Assembly: GCA_002946415.1 (NCBI GenBank)
Contig: NJPS01000041.1
Span: forward strand, 682,001-746,000
Length of the DNA stretch: 64,000 bases
From: Rutstroemia sp. NJR-2017a BVV2
Lineage: Eukaryota; Ascomycota; Leotiomycetes; Helotiales; Rutstroemiaceae
Direction: 5' to 3'
The position numbers and the translations under genes were made by a program. The notes under the pieces are model-generated. The model searched no databases, had not been told where the DNA came from, and saw only the letters and a program-made list of their open reading frames with translations. Below, piece after piece: positions 32,899-43,370 of this stretch (within the stretch, counting starts at the first letter, position 1; every line of letters begins with the position of its first letter).

Positions 32899-34537
32899 AT
32901 GAAGTTCTTCCCACTTCTCATAGTTGTGCTATTTACTCACCATGCTTATGCAATTCTACGATTTTCTTGCTCGCAGCTGGTCACTGAGCGCCTTGATCCG
33001 TAAGTTAGCTGTACTGGAACCTTCTTGTTCTTGCACCAAGTTCTAATTTGGTCTGTCCAGCTTGGTGTTTCCAGGCGCAAACCCGTCGCCACACGTCCAT
33101 CAGGTATGTACCAATATGTTAAATCTGTCACAAACGTGCATCTGATTCCTGAATAGGTCGTCGGAGGGGTACGCAACAGACTCTTTGCTACTTGCAAGAT
33201 CACAAATAAAATATTGACCACTACCGTAGAACGCTTTCAACACGACCATGGCTGTAGGTAACGACTTGCCTACTATGTCGAGCTGTACGACGTGCACATT
33301 TAGCGAAGACTTCTCGAATTATTGGACGGCCATACTATACTTCCGCGCCCGCAATGGAACTTTCAAGCGCGTGCCACAGAAGGGAAATATAAATTTCGAA
33401 TCAGCCAAAGGTGGAATGACCGTGTACTATAGTGACCCGTTTGATGGAAGCAAGGTTACTGCTTTCAAGCCAGTGAGTTCATAGACGTGTTCACAGACGT
33501 CCCTTGCAAGTATGACCATTAACATGATCTATAGGGGTTCCGTATGATTGTGGGTAATCCGACGTACCGTACTAGCCAGCAAGCTTCGAAGTTCCGTCAA
33601 CTCACGTTCACCTGCTTGCAAGACGCCTCCACCAGAACAGGAGAGACAGGAAACATGCCCACCTCACCTTGCCCGGCAGGAATTATGTCGAACATTCGTT
33701 TCCCAACGTAAGAGCATCCCGCCTGCATTCCTCGTCAACATTCATTGTCCATGACTGCTGACAATCACCGGTAGATGTTGGGATGGTGTGAATCTCGACA
33801 GTGCAGACCATTCAAGCCATGTCGCATATCCCAGCAGTGGAACTTTCGAGAGCAATGGGCCTTGTCCAGCCACCCATCCCGTGAAGCTTCCACAATTATT
33901 CTTCGAAGTAGTCTGGGATACTTCAAAATTCAATGACAAATCACTCTGGCCAACAGATGGCTCACAACCATTTGTCTGGAGTTATGGCGATCCGTAAGTA
34001 GTTCTCATGTGTGTGAGGTTTCTTTCGACTTACATATAATTCGACAGAACCGGCTATGGAACCCATGGCGATTATGTCTTCGGGTGGAAAGGCAATACTT
34101 TGCAAACAGCCATGGACGCCAGATGCAATGTAGCATGTCCCCAGTTGAAGTCCCAATCCCTCGATGCTGCAAACCAATGTGCTCAAGCTAGTCGAGTGTC
34201 GGAGGCAATTGACGGATGTAAGTGTTGAGCTGTTACTCAATTTCCATTCACGAATCACGTTCTTGGTTGCAATGTGCTGATCAATACTTCACTATCAGGG
34301 CTCGATGCGCTCCCTGGAACTAACCCCGTTACAGGAGTCTCGCCAGGCTCTGGAACCGGTAACGGTGGTGGGAGCGGAACACCAACGGGTGGCGGCGGTG
34401 GAAGTACTGGCGTTCCAAGCGGTGGGCAGGCAGCACACTACGATCAGTGTGGTGGTCAAGGCTACACTGGTCCAACAACTTGCGCAAGCCCGTATACATG
34501 CAAGTATTCGAATGCATACTATTCGCAGTGTCTTTGA
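32899..34537 (+). CDS. Secreted DUF1996 protein with C-terminal CBM1
   Basis: Eight exons join in frame to give 399 aa: 32899-32999, 33061-33103, 33157-33168, 33230-33472, 33535-33707, 33775-33993, 34048-34217, 34299-34537. A signal peptide ([18 protein letters not shown]) is followed at once by the DUF1996 start, ERLDPLVFPG, and SPHVHQVVGGNAF, where VVGG comes from a 12 nt exon. CPAG and GDYVFGW-type blocks further mark the domain, which ends near residue 320. A Gly/Ser/Thr linker of about 45 residues leads to a fungal cellulose-binding module ([15 protein letters not shown], then four-cysteine spacing, ending in YSQCL). DUF1996 proteins are secreted, and some act on or near cell-wall polysaccharides. 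The CBM1 points to plant-wall binding. The enzymatic role is unproven. Confidence 0.9.
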
Positions 34538-35734
34538 GGAGTGGGCTTGATGTTAACTTAGAAGCTGTACGAGTGGTGTCGGACGGTTATTTGTGGACGT
34601 ATGGAAGCCATGTTGTCCAAAGATCTGGGAGAAACGGGTCTAATTCTTTCTGCGTCGTGTTTTTGAGTCTAGGCAGCGATATTTTGATGATAAGAGCGAT
34701 TGACTTCCCTTCTTTCCGATTTATGTATCTAGCTTTAGCTGCTAGCTTCTCGCGTTCTATACACTCATTTCTGACACGCATAACTTTACACATGCCTTGC
34801 ACATGCAGTTGAGGACAATCGGTGGAGTTTGGTCGCACCAAGCAAATCTCACAAAAATTACTATGAAGTCGATCAAGTGCAGATTAAATGTTTTACAGCT
34901 AGATACTAATACAAATCTGGTTACACAGAAATAGATTTTGACATCTGTAGATTATCTGACAACCTACCAACTACCAAAATCTCAATTTGTGAATTTAATC
35001 AAATCAAATGTATCACAAGAACGACTTTTGGTGTGGTCTAACTATACGAAAAGGGCATGCCGGGTGAGGTTATAGTAAGGTTGCACCTAACAGCACCGGG
35101 ATTAACCGTAAGCACTGACTTCCAAATTCTGAATTGCATTGCTGCCATTGCTGCCATTGCTGCCATTGCCCACTCTCCAATACCTCTGAAATATGTGCCC
35201 GAGCGTGGATTACATCGAGAGCCACTTACATCATTAAATCATTCTACTTTTCAATCGGTCGAACTTCGACGCTCTTTGAAATGCTTGCCAGAGCTACTTG
35301 AGGGCGGCCCCTTTAGATCGACCCATTGCCAATATGGAACGAAAGCGCGGTATAAGAAAGCCTTACGGAGAAGCCAACTCCACTCTCTATACCTCAAGGA
35401 CCAGTACCTAAGCTCGAATTTGCGATTCTGCTGGCCTATGCTGCTCAACTCGTTTTGATTTGCAGTCGATGGACGACGAGGCGCAATACCCAAGAAATGC
35501 TGATGCTGGTGGAGGTTGATCCTTAAAGCACAGCCTCACTGTAATTGAGGCAAAGAGGTATTCGCCCTACAGACATGTGGTGCATCATTTGACTCTGCGT
35601 CATCTACGAGATGAGCCTGATGACATAAAAGGCTTGGGTATTTCTTCCCATCATTTGCTCAGATTGACCCCTCATCTACAACTTCTTTACCATTAGCAAA
35701 GAATCCAGTACCCGCAACGGCAACACATACTAGC
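34538..35734. other. Gene-free 1.2 kb
   Basis: Frames of 84-133 codons occur on both strands without known motifs. It contains a clean 9 bp repeat, listed separately. Confidence 0.4.
35141..35167. repeat. 9 bp tandem repeat gctgccatt
   Basis: Three perfect units at 35141, 35150 and 35159. They read as an Ala-Ala-Ile repeat in one frame. Confidence 0.85.
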
Positions 35735-37000
35735 ATGGCAACACAGCAAATTCTCGCAGCAGCTGACCATAATAACCATCTTCTAGATGTGCTCTCTCGA
35801 ACCGACTATGCAGCCCCCGAACTCTCGCAGACCATCGAATACGCCTCCGGGCTCAAAGCGATCCTCGCCAAGGAAGAGAAAAAGGTGCAAAAACTTGTCG
35901 CCGCAACTGCCAAAGAACACCATGAACATGAAAGCTACCGGGATTCCACCCTGAGACGTCTAGCGTACAAATTAAGTGGCCAGAAAGGAAAGTTCAACGA
36001 AAAGGCGGAGAAAGAAGAGAGGGAGTGGTTGGAGGCCATCCAGAATGAATTGCAAGCGAAACGGGCCGTGGAACATTTGAAGGCTAATCTTATGGACGCG
36101 GAAGCAACAGCATCACGACTGAAGACCGTTGTGGATGAGCACCAAGCTGCACAGAGCGAGCTAGATGCGCTTTACAACTCAATATTCTCTGGGCCTTCCC
36201 TAGAGTTTCCCAACGAGGATTTCAAAGAGGGCATGGTGAAGGCTGCCAAAACGACTTTCGAAGAGGTCCAGCAGCGATTGAGTATGGAGGCACAGGTTCG
36301 GGAGGTGTTGGGGGATGCAGAGCTGTTCATGGGTCGATGCATCCGGAATATTGAAGACGCTTTGCATGCCTCCACAATGGATGCTTGGGGTATTGGTGGC
36401 TCATTCGCCGACATGAACGAAAGATCAGCTCTGGCTCAGGCTCAATCACACGCATCGCAAGTTGAAATGCTGGTCAGCCAGGCACGTAGAATGCAACCAA
36501 TAATCCAAGCACTTGGACCCTTGAACATTGCGCAGGGTAACCTGATGAGCGATATTATCTTCGATAACGTATTTTCGGATATGGCTTTTCACGATAAGAT
36601 CAACGATTCGAAGGCCCAGGTTCTAGGAGCAGCAGCAAGATTGAGACACGAAGTCCAGCATAGTGAGGGACGTTTGGGAAGACTGAAGGCGGAAGTTAAA
36701 GAGAAAAAGCTAGCGCTGGAAGAGAAGAGACGCGAATTGCAGGACGAAAGGAGAAGTGTCTTTGAACGGATATCTAGCGACTTGCCAAGTTATTCTGCGG
36801 AGGTTACGAGCAATGATGGTGTTTGGCCACCGCGCTCGAGCGCTCAACATGACGTTCATTCCGCTCTATATGGCGCGGTTCCACAACAAGCTTCAACCCA
36901 GCCAGGAGGGTACAATACGGAGGCTTATCCACCTACATATGACAGCTATTCGAGGTCAGACTACACAGCTCCTCCACCTCCCCCGCAGTATTTGTCATAG
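35735..37000 (+). CDS. Coiled-coil protein of unknown function
   Basis: One exon of 421 aa. Long Lys/Glu/Ala/Leu-rich helices occupy about residues 40-160 and 280-345 and should form coiled coils. Between them lies a conserved-looking globular part (residues 165-275) with WGIGGSFADMNERS. The last ~70 residues are Pro/Tyr/Gln-rich (AYPPTYDSYS, then PPPPPQYLS), like low-complexity tails that bind WW or SH3 domains. No signal peptide or membrane segment is seen. I recognise this as a type of protein common in fungi but know no function. A structural or adaptor role in the cytosol is inference. Confidence 0.85.
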   Translation: MATQQILAAADHNNHLLDVLSRTDYAAPELSQTIEYASGLKAILAKEEKKVQKLVAATAKEHHEHESYRDSTLRRLAYKLSGQKGKFNEKAEKEEREWLEAIQNELQAKRAVEHLKANLMDAEATASRLKTVVDEHQAAQSELDALYNSIFSGPSLEFPNEDFKEGMVKAAKTTFEEVQQRLSMEAQVREVLGDAELFMGRCIRNIEDALHASTMDAWGIGGSFADMNERSALAQAQSHASQVEMLVSQARRMQPIIQALGPLNIAQGNLMSDIIFDNVFSDMAFHDKINDSKAQVLGAAARLRHEVQHSEGRLGRLKAEVKEKKLALEEKRRELQDERRSVFERISSDLPSYSAEVTSNDGVWPPRSSAQHDVHSALYGAVPQQASTQPGGYNTEAYPPTYDSYSRSDYTAPPPPPQYLS

Positions 37001-37696
37001 TTGTAAGACAGGAACGTTTGGGAGAGGAGTATACAGGTTCGCATTTACAAGGTTGCTTGTTAAACATATGGATGAGTAAGGGTCAAGGAGGCGTTCTTGG
37101 TGGTTCTATTTTGCCTATCATACCCCATCAGTTCGTGTTATCTCTATTTAGTTAAATATTGAATTTTCCACATATATCTGAATGATCCGAGACCTGTTCA
37201 GGATTGATGTAGTCGCAGACTTTGGACCTGGTGATGCGTTCCAGTGATTCAGCAACAGCGAGGCCAGACACATTGCTCCGAGAGATCTGATATGGGTCTG
37301 GAAGGACGTCTTCGTGCAAGTTCGGTTCAAAGTAAACTGAAGCAGTAGTTGACAGAGACCGATCCATCCTACCAGGTATGGTATCTTACGTGGTCTACAC
37401 GACTGTAATGACACGCTACTTTGATCTTATCACTTTCGGAGGAGACATTCAATCTATACCTTGTTGAGCAAGCCAATCTCACTTCCGCTTTTTGTCAAAC
37501 TTTCTCCAAGTGAATTGAATATCAAATTATGATAAAGAGCAAAAATAAAAAAAATAAAAAAATAAAAGATTAATTTATAACGCGTCGCGTTACAAAAATA
37601 TACGCGAAAGAAAGAAGATACCTACGAAGTCTTCTTTTCACCACATTTCGACTTACCTCTGAATACCGACAAGGAATGCCTTGTTGTGCTTTCGAG
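37001..37696. other. Intergenic stretch
   Basis: It holds an A-rich run (aaaaataaaaaaaataaaa type, 37542-37567) and the 5' region of the BTB gene. No further gene is seen. Confidence 0.4.
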
Positions 37697-39621
37697 ATGG
37701 CGAGATCCAGCAGTGGACCAGTTGACAATTGGCCTCTTGATGAAGAGTGAGTTCCCCCCACGCCTTTTGGTTGCTTGGTTCATTCATTGCGGGCACACAT
37801 TTTGATAATCCATGTGTGGCATCTCCATGGGAGGCTTCATATTGGTAAGAAGTCGTATGAGAGGGACATCGCCAACCTGAGCGTTAATTGGATGAGGCTG
37901 CGGTCCTCAAGCACCTCTTCAGAGCCGGCGTTTCTTTTGTGACGAATTCTGACACATCCCTCAGTACATTAGGTACCGAATTCGTCACTGTCCTTGTTGG
38001 ACATAAGAAAAAAGAAACCTCATTCCATAAAAAGCTTCTCTCTAGTCGTTCCACTGCATTCGACAACCACATGAAAGCTTTGAAGGATAAGGGCAGATAT
38101 CAATATCACTGCGAATCACGATTCGAGAATGCCTTCACAATTCTTGTCACCTATTTATATAAAGGCTACGTTCCATCTGGTCCTCTCGAAGACGGTCCTG
38201 TAGTGAGCACATATTGCCGCCAGATGAGAGAACTTTATTACCTTGCGGAAAGATTTGAGATCAGCGATCTTATGGACAAAACCCTGGATGCAATTCAATC
38301 CCACAGTCATCGACACTCCCGCGACATGTGCAAATACATTGGGGAGATCTATATGAACACTGCCAGAGATAGCAAGCTGCGGCTGTATGCTGCGGTTAGC
38401 GTCGCATGGAATTTGGGCAGGTTGAGTCCTACCAGCGAAGGAAAGCTCAATTTGATTGACACGTTTCGGGACCGTGCCGAGATCTTGTCAGATATTCTCA
38501 AAGCTCTAGTGATGTTTCAAACATCCATTGCCGACCCTTCCATCGATTACCGAAATTCCTCAGCTGTGGACGGTCTTGGACCTTGTCAATTTCATTCACA
38601 TGGACAAGACGTTACATGTCATCAGGAGCAGGAGAATTTACCTGAGGCTGCCAAGAAGGATACCCAACACGCCGTGAAGGCGGAAAGAGCGGGCACAGGA
38701 GCTGTGAGGGGCGAAAGCATTGGCATTTCTCACCTGGACGACGACAATGATCTGGTGATTTTAACGAGAGAGGAAGTTGAAGAAATGGCGAGAAAAAAAG
38801 TAAGGGAGGGGAAGCGTCCGGCGAAGGATGAATTGCCAGGCGGTGCAACGGTTGATCACATCCCAGGAATCCAGGAAGAATTCATGTCCAAAAGTCAGGA
38901 ACCTAGCGCCATATCTGAATCAGCTGCTGCGTCGAGAGCGGACCTACCAGTCAAAATGAATGGTCAGCCTAATGCGAAAGGATTCCCCAAGCGAAACGCA
39001 GAGGAAGATTTGAACTGCAGTTCGAAGAGACCGCGACCATCCGTAATTATTGGAGGACCGCCAGAATTCAGGGGAAGCATTGGAAGCATTGGAAGCATTG
39101 GAAACATTGGAAACATTGGAAAAGGACCTGCGACAGCAAGACCCCCGCCCCAACAAGAATCTAAGAAGTTACCAGAAGGTGCCGACAACTATTTTCAAAC
39201 ACCACAGTCGCAAACTGGTCTCACCGTCACCAATTTGTCTGAAACTAGCGCTCGACTTCCTTCTCATAAATCCGCAACCGATAAACCGCCGATTGTGAGC
39301 ACGGGTTTCGTCAGCATCAACAAACCTCATGGCAACACGACGCAGGCTTCTGTCGGCATAGGGAGATCTCCTGCAACCGAAGTAAATTCAATACCTGTGG
39401 TACCTCGTCCGACATCTGGTAGAACCCGTCGTGGCCAGCCCCAAAGAGTACGTTCTTTCGTTTCTCCGCGCGCGAGACGTGCTTTTGAGCACAAAACGAC
39501 CAGGCTATCTAACATTTGTCGCAGTTTCAATGGTGAATATGGATGTAGGGATCGTAGCTGCAATGACTTGCATGCTTGTAGTATTTGTTGGGGGACTAGT
39601 CATAATGCTTACCACCATTAG
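37697..39621 (+). CDS. BTB/POZ protein with C-terminal CCCH-like zinc-finger cluster
   Basis: The main exon, 37923-39621, is open but has no ATG before the BTB fold. Joining it to 37697-37746 over a 176 bp intron (donor GTGAGT, acceptor CAG, phase 2) supplies an ATG and gives 582 aa, starting MARSSSGPVDNW. That first exon is inference. The BTB domain spans about residues 25-125 (FVTVLVGHKKK, FHKKLLSSRS, ILVTYLYKGYVP). A helical stretch follows, then a long disordered middle with a basic EEVEEMARKKVREGKR patch and an SIG/NIG repeat. The C-terminus has C-x8-C-x4-C-x3-H (CRSFNGEYGC, then CNDLH), continued by CSICWG and HNAYHH. The metal-binding motif suggests RNA or protein contact. BTB with this finger is an uncommon pairing. 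Confidence 0.75.
39076..39120 (+). repeat. In-frame 9 bp coding repeat (a-r-c-attgga)
   Basis: Five units, three agcattgga and two aacattgga, encode (S/N)-I-G steps inside the disordered part of the BTB protein. The unit is a multiple of three, so copy-number change would leave the frame intact. Confidence 0.85.
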
Positions 39622-40160
39622 ATTAGAATCAGTGGAATCGAAAGTTTAAGATCGTCGAGAAGCCGTTCCACGTTAGTATTGTGATATATGTAGCTAGCGA
39701 AATCTCTCCTCGGTGAAGGTTTGGATGTGAATGCAAGATTGGTCCTCCGAGAACGTTTAATCCGATGTGTCGGAATGAACCTTCGATATGTGGATGGCTA
39801 CAATGTTCCCCTATAGATCGACGTTGTGACTCAGTTGTAGCGACCACATCCTGCTGCACAAGCTCTTCGGCTTGAAAAAAACAGGTCGATTTGTGGCATA
39901 GGCTCTCCGGTGCAAAGATGACAAAGTTAGGCCGACAATGATACCCAAAAGATAATCAGAGAGTGAGAATATTATTATATCTCATAGCTTTTAGGATAAT
40001 CGTTCGACAAATGTAATCAGCCACAACTTGTCGTCCCAATTCAGCCTGCTTTCTAAGCGGATGAGATATTGTTGCAAAATTTACTGTGTGCGAAGTGCAC
40101 GGAAAGACGACAGCAACATCAGCTGCCGTGGAGCAGCCAGTCATGACTGGCAAAACATAC
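39622..40160. other. Intergenic stretch before the tRNA-Ala gene
   Basis: No coding signal. The bases 40151-40156 supply a TTTT Pol III terminator on the minus strand, just beyond the tRNA. Confidence 0.45.
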
Positions 40161-40254
40161 TGGAGCGGCAGGGAGTCGAACCCTGGACTTCATCGACGCG
40201 TTTTCTCCTAGGAGAATATGCAAACGAGGCACTCTACCACTGAGTTACAGCCCC
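40161..40254 (-). tRNA. tRNA-Ala(UGC) with a 22 nt palindromic intron
   Basis: On the minus strand, G1 is at 40254 and the discriminator A at 40161. The acceptor stem has the G3-U70 wobble that marks tRNA-Ala, with one mismatch at pair 6-67. D stem ACTC/GAGT and T arm CAGGG-TTCGACT-CCCTG are perfect. The anticodon loop TTTGCA gives UGC (40222-40220). An intron follows position 37 (40218-40197), and its core TTCTCCTAGGAGAA is a perfect palindrome. One of five anticodon-stem pairs is mismatched (C-T). Both promoter boxes look good, and a TTTT terminator follows within about ten bases. The two mismatches mean that a decaying copy cannot be excluded. Confidence 0.85.
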
Positions 40255-41814
40255 ATTCGTCAACAACGCAACTGGTTGTTGTATCACGTGCCTTGCTATA
40301 GACATTTATATTTACTAACTTAATTGATGCTGGCTCGCCGGTTCCCTGATCCTCAGGCAACACATAGTTCAGGCATCAAATTGAACTGTTCGAAATCAAT
40401 TGCGACAGCACCAATTTTTCAAGTCAAGCACCATTATATTTCCCCAACAACTCATCATGCCGTTGTTTCGCGCGAAGAAGCTCGACTTGGGATGCTTCAT
40501 CAATATCAAGGTCATTCGAGACCACAACAAGCGACAGGTCTTTTCTGAGCATGAAACAGAACGGTAAGGTTTTTGGCATTTCCTATCACTTTCCTTTACT
40601 ATCAATCCTGCGCCCAAAGTAGCCCATGCTGACTGCCAATAAATAGACAGGCTCTTCGATATATCGTCCGCAATCTCTCCCTTCCTGCCCGTACGCGATT
40701 CCAAGCACAATTAGAATTGACGCGGATGCACTGCTACACGAGGCCAACACAAATACGGAATCGTTGCATAGAGGGTGGTAAAGGGAGGGGTATTTTGAGG
40801 GACTTCAAAATGTCAAGGGTACGTCCGGGTGCATCGAAGTTGTTGGACGAGATTGGGGGCAGTGGTGTCAGAAAGCTCAATTGTGCTAACAAGTTTACTG
40901 TACCAGTACAATTTCCGTATGAATGCGCTGGCCGGCAACCTACCAGGTGTGAAGAAGGCGAGTTGGTAAGGACGAAAGGAGGCGAGTAACGTCCGGGGCG
41001 GGGCGGAGCGGGGCGAAGACGGATCGAGCCTGGAGCTTCGACACACAGCGCACTTTCGAAGTGACCACGATTACGGCTGGACGATCAGGTTATTCCTCAA
41101 ATTGTACATATACCGGGGGACTTCTACTGTAAAATATACATGGGCCGCGGGAATAGATGCCTTGTTGCTGTAGAGGGAGTTCTGTGCTGTAGAACGGGTT
41201 GCGAGATTCTGCCGAGGAAAGTCGTGGGGTTGATTCCCCAGAAGCATTGAGGTTTGGTCTTCTGCATGTCTTCACCCCGAATCGTGAGCACATTGCGCGT
41301 GAGATCTGTTGGTACAACTTCTGGTCTGAAGCTCTTTCTTTGATACCTACGAGGGCGCCACCCAAATCATTCGAGACATTCCAAGAGACTGCGCAGTTAC
41401 TCGTCGAGCAGCTCAACTTGTCTTATTTATCTAGGTTGCTATTGGAGCGGTAGGTTGTGATGATTCTTGGGTAACTATCAGCGACCAGCGATTCTTGCAA
41501 CTTCCCACCGCGAAGACAACCCCTCTTCAGCCTTGCAAGAAATACCCACACAAATTTTCACTCTCGCACAACTTCACAAGCAAACACCTTCACAAGCAAA
41601 CAACTCCACAAGCAACCATCTGAACGATCGACAAGACTTCTGAGCAGGGCAGCTGTAATGCACTGCTTTACCATCTACATTCACTACTACTCCCGTACCT
41701 CTTGCACTTTCAACCTATCTACTTGACTTCCACTTCTTCATTTCAACCAATCTACAACCACTGCATTGCACACAGCTAGCCTCTCTTCATCAACTTATTC
41801 ACAATTAAGACAAT
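40255..41814. other. Gene-free 1.5 kb upstream of the Arb2-domain gene
   Basis: Short frames only. It holds a GC-rich ggggcgg/ggagcgg run at 40996-41019 and a cacaagcaa repeat (three imperfect copies, 41571-41617). A CT-rich leader runs into the start codon at 41815. Confidence 0.4.
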
Positions 41815-43098
41815 ATGTTCCGCAGACTGCGTTCTGGTCTTCCTAAGGATCCCACCTATCCGCCAACTCTCGATGGTCTTGGGTACTTTGTAAATGAGAA
41901 TGACGAGATCAGAAGCATCGAAAATCCAAAGGCTTACTTCAAATTTTTCTTGACCAAGAATGAACGCTATAACCTTGTTCAGCGTGAAGCTATGAATAGT
42001 TGGTACTTCTTCTTCCCTTGTGGGTCGTTACTAACCTTTCATCCAGAAGCAATTCGTGACATTGTCGAGGAAAGACTCCTGGCAATCGGCCTCCAGAAGA
42101 CTGTTATTCCTCTCAACGCACCAGTCACAACCCCACACCTGCACATTTTCACTTCCTCAAATCTTCCTGTCGCCCGACGCATCATTGTCGTATTTTATGA
42201 ACCGAAGGATGACATTGGAGTCTTCGCGCATCGGATGATCGGTGGTGAGGGTGGAATCAACGTCGGATCAGCAGTAAATCTGTGCAGATACATTCAAGGA
42301 CAACACACATCACCAAATGATTTCTCACCACCGGCTATCATACTCGCCAACATGGGTCAGCTTCGTTGGTGGCGCAAAGGCCAAAAAGCCGTCACACAAA
42401 TGACATGGTTCGCACTTCCACAAGCTAGTGCCGTCGACAAGCCATACCGGTTTGACAAAATCAAAAACACCATTGAAGGAAATCGCAATACAGATGAACA
42501 TATAGATTACATCTTCAACCATGTGATCTCGGAGCTTGGACATCCTGAGGCCAAGGTTGATGTTATTGGGGTATCCGAAGGTGCCATGGGAGTCTCTCGT
42601 TTCCTGGAGCAGCCTGCCAACTGGGAGAAATGGGAATCTCGAGTACAAGCATTCGCTGCTATTGCAACATGGTATCAGTCAACCGATTGCAAAAATCCGA
42701 AGTTCTTGGCATGGATGCTTGCTCGAAGTCGTGCCTACACACTTTCTGATGAGCCAGCGGGAACTTTTCTTATGGGACCCGAGGGCAATAAGAGATCTTT
42801 CGGGCATGGCAGTCCGGTATTCAGCTTGGGCGAGCCGTTTTACAGCGAGCGCATGTTACCGAAAGGCTACAAGACAGTACTGAATTGGTTTCAGGAGGTT
42901 GCCGAAGTCGACGATACTAAGGACGGCGGTAACGGTGTCGGTTATCGTAACCCGGTGTTTTTCAGACAGGACGATGATGACGATGATTATACTGATCTTG
43001 GATTTGGTGATGAGGGGTTCGGAGACGAGGAGAGAGGCGATGGTATCGAGTTGAAGATAGAGGATGGTTCTGCTGTGCGAGAGGATGAAGACAAATGA
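41815..43098 (+). CDS. Arb2-domain protein (alpha/beta-hydrolase-like)
   Basis: One exon of 427 aa. The N-terminal third has the Arb2-type opening (LDGLGYFVNENDEIRSIENPKAYF) and NERYNLVQREAM. Then come IFTSSNLPVARRIIVVFYEP and a stretch matching the serine-hydrolase-like core. GVSEGAMG carries a Ser (residue 254) in a nucleophile-elbow-like G-x-S-x-G setting. The C-terminal ~55 residues are very acidic (QDDDDDDYTD and later Glu/Asp runs). Arb2 of S. pombe works in an Argonaute chaperone complex that handles small-RNA duplexes. Filamentous fungi have several Arb2-domain proteins, so a role in RNA silencing here is possible but not shown. No signal peptide is seen. Confidence 0.8.
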   Translation: MFRRLRSGLPKDPTYPPTLDGLGYFVNENDEIRSIENPKAYFKFFLTKNERYNLVQREAMNSWYFFFPCGSLLTFHPEAIRDIVEERLLAIGLQKTVIPLNAPVTTPHLHIFTSSNLPVARRIIVVFYEPKDDIGVFAHRMIGGEGGINVGSAVNLCRYIQGQHTSPNDFSPPAIILANMGQLRWWRKGQKAVTQMTWFALPQASAVDKPYRFDKIKNTIEGNRNTDEHIDYIFNHVISELGHPEAKVDVIGVSEGAMGVSRFLEQPANWEKWESRVQAFAAIATWYQSTDCKNPKFLAWMLARSRAYTLSDEPAGTFLMGPEGNKRSFGHGSPVFSLGEPFYSERMLPKGYKTVLNWFQEVAEVDDTKDGGNGVGYRNPVFFRQDDDDDDYTDLGFGDEGFGDEERGDGIELKIEDGSAVREDEDK

Positions 43099-43370
43099 TC
43101 CCTTGACTTAGAATCGTAGCGACGTTTTTGTGGGAGGAGACCACTAATATCGATCGTGATATTGAGAGTCTCTTTGCTGGTACCTGCTGGGCATGGCGAG
43201 TAGTGGGTTTCAATTCAAATATGAGATTTAGAAATGAACGATACATCATCAACCAAAAGATACATTCTCAAATATCAAGGCATGCCTGTATCACACTTCG
43301 AAACAGGCACAAAACCCCAAATCCGTAGAAGCCTGAATATGCTGACCATGCCACCCACTCACCCACTCAA

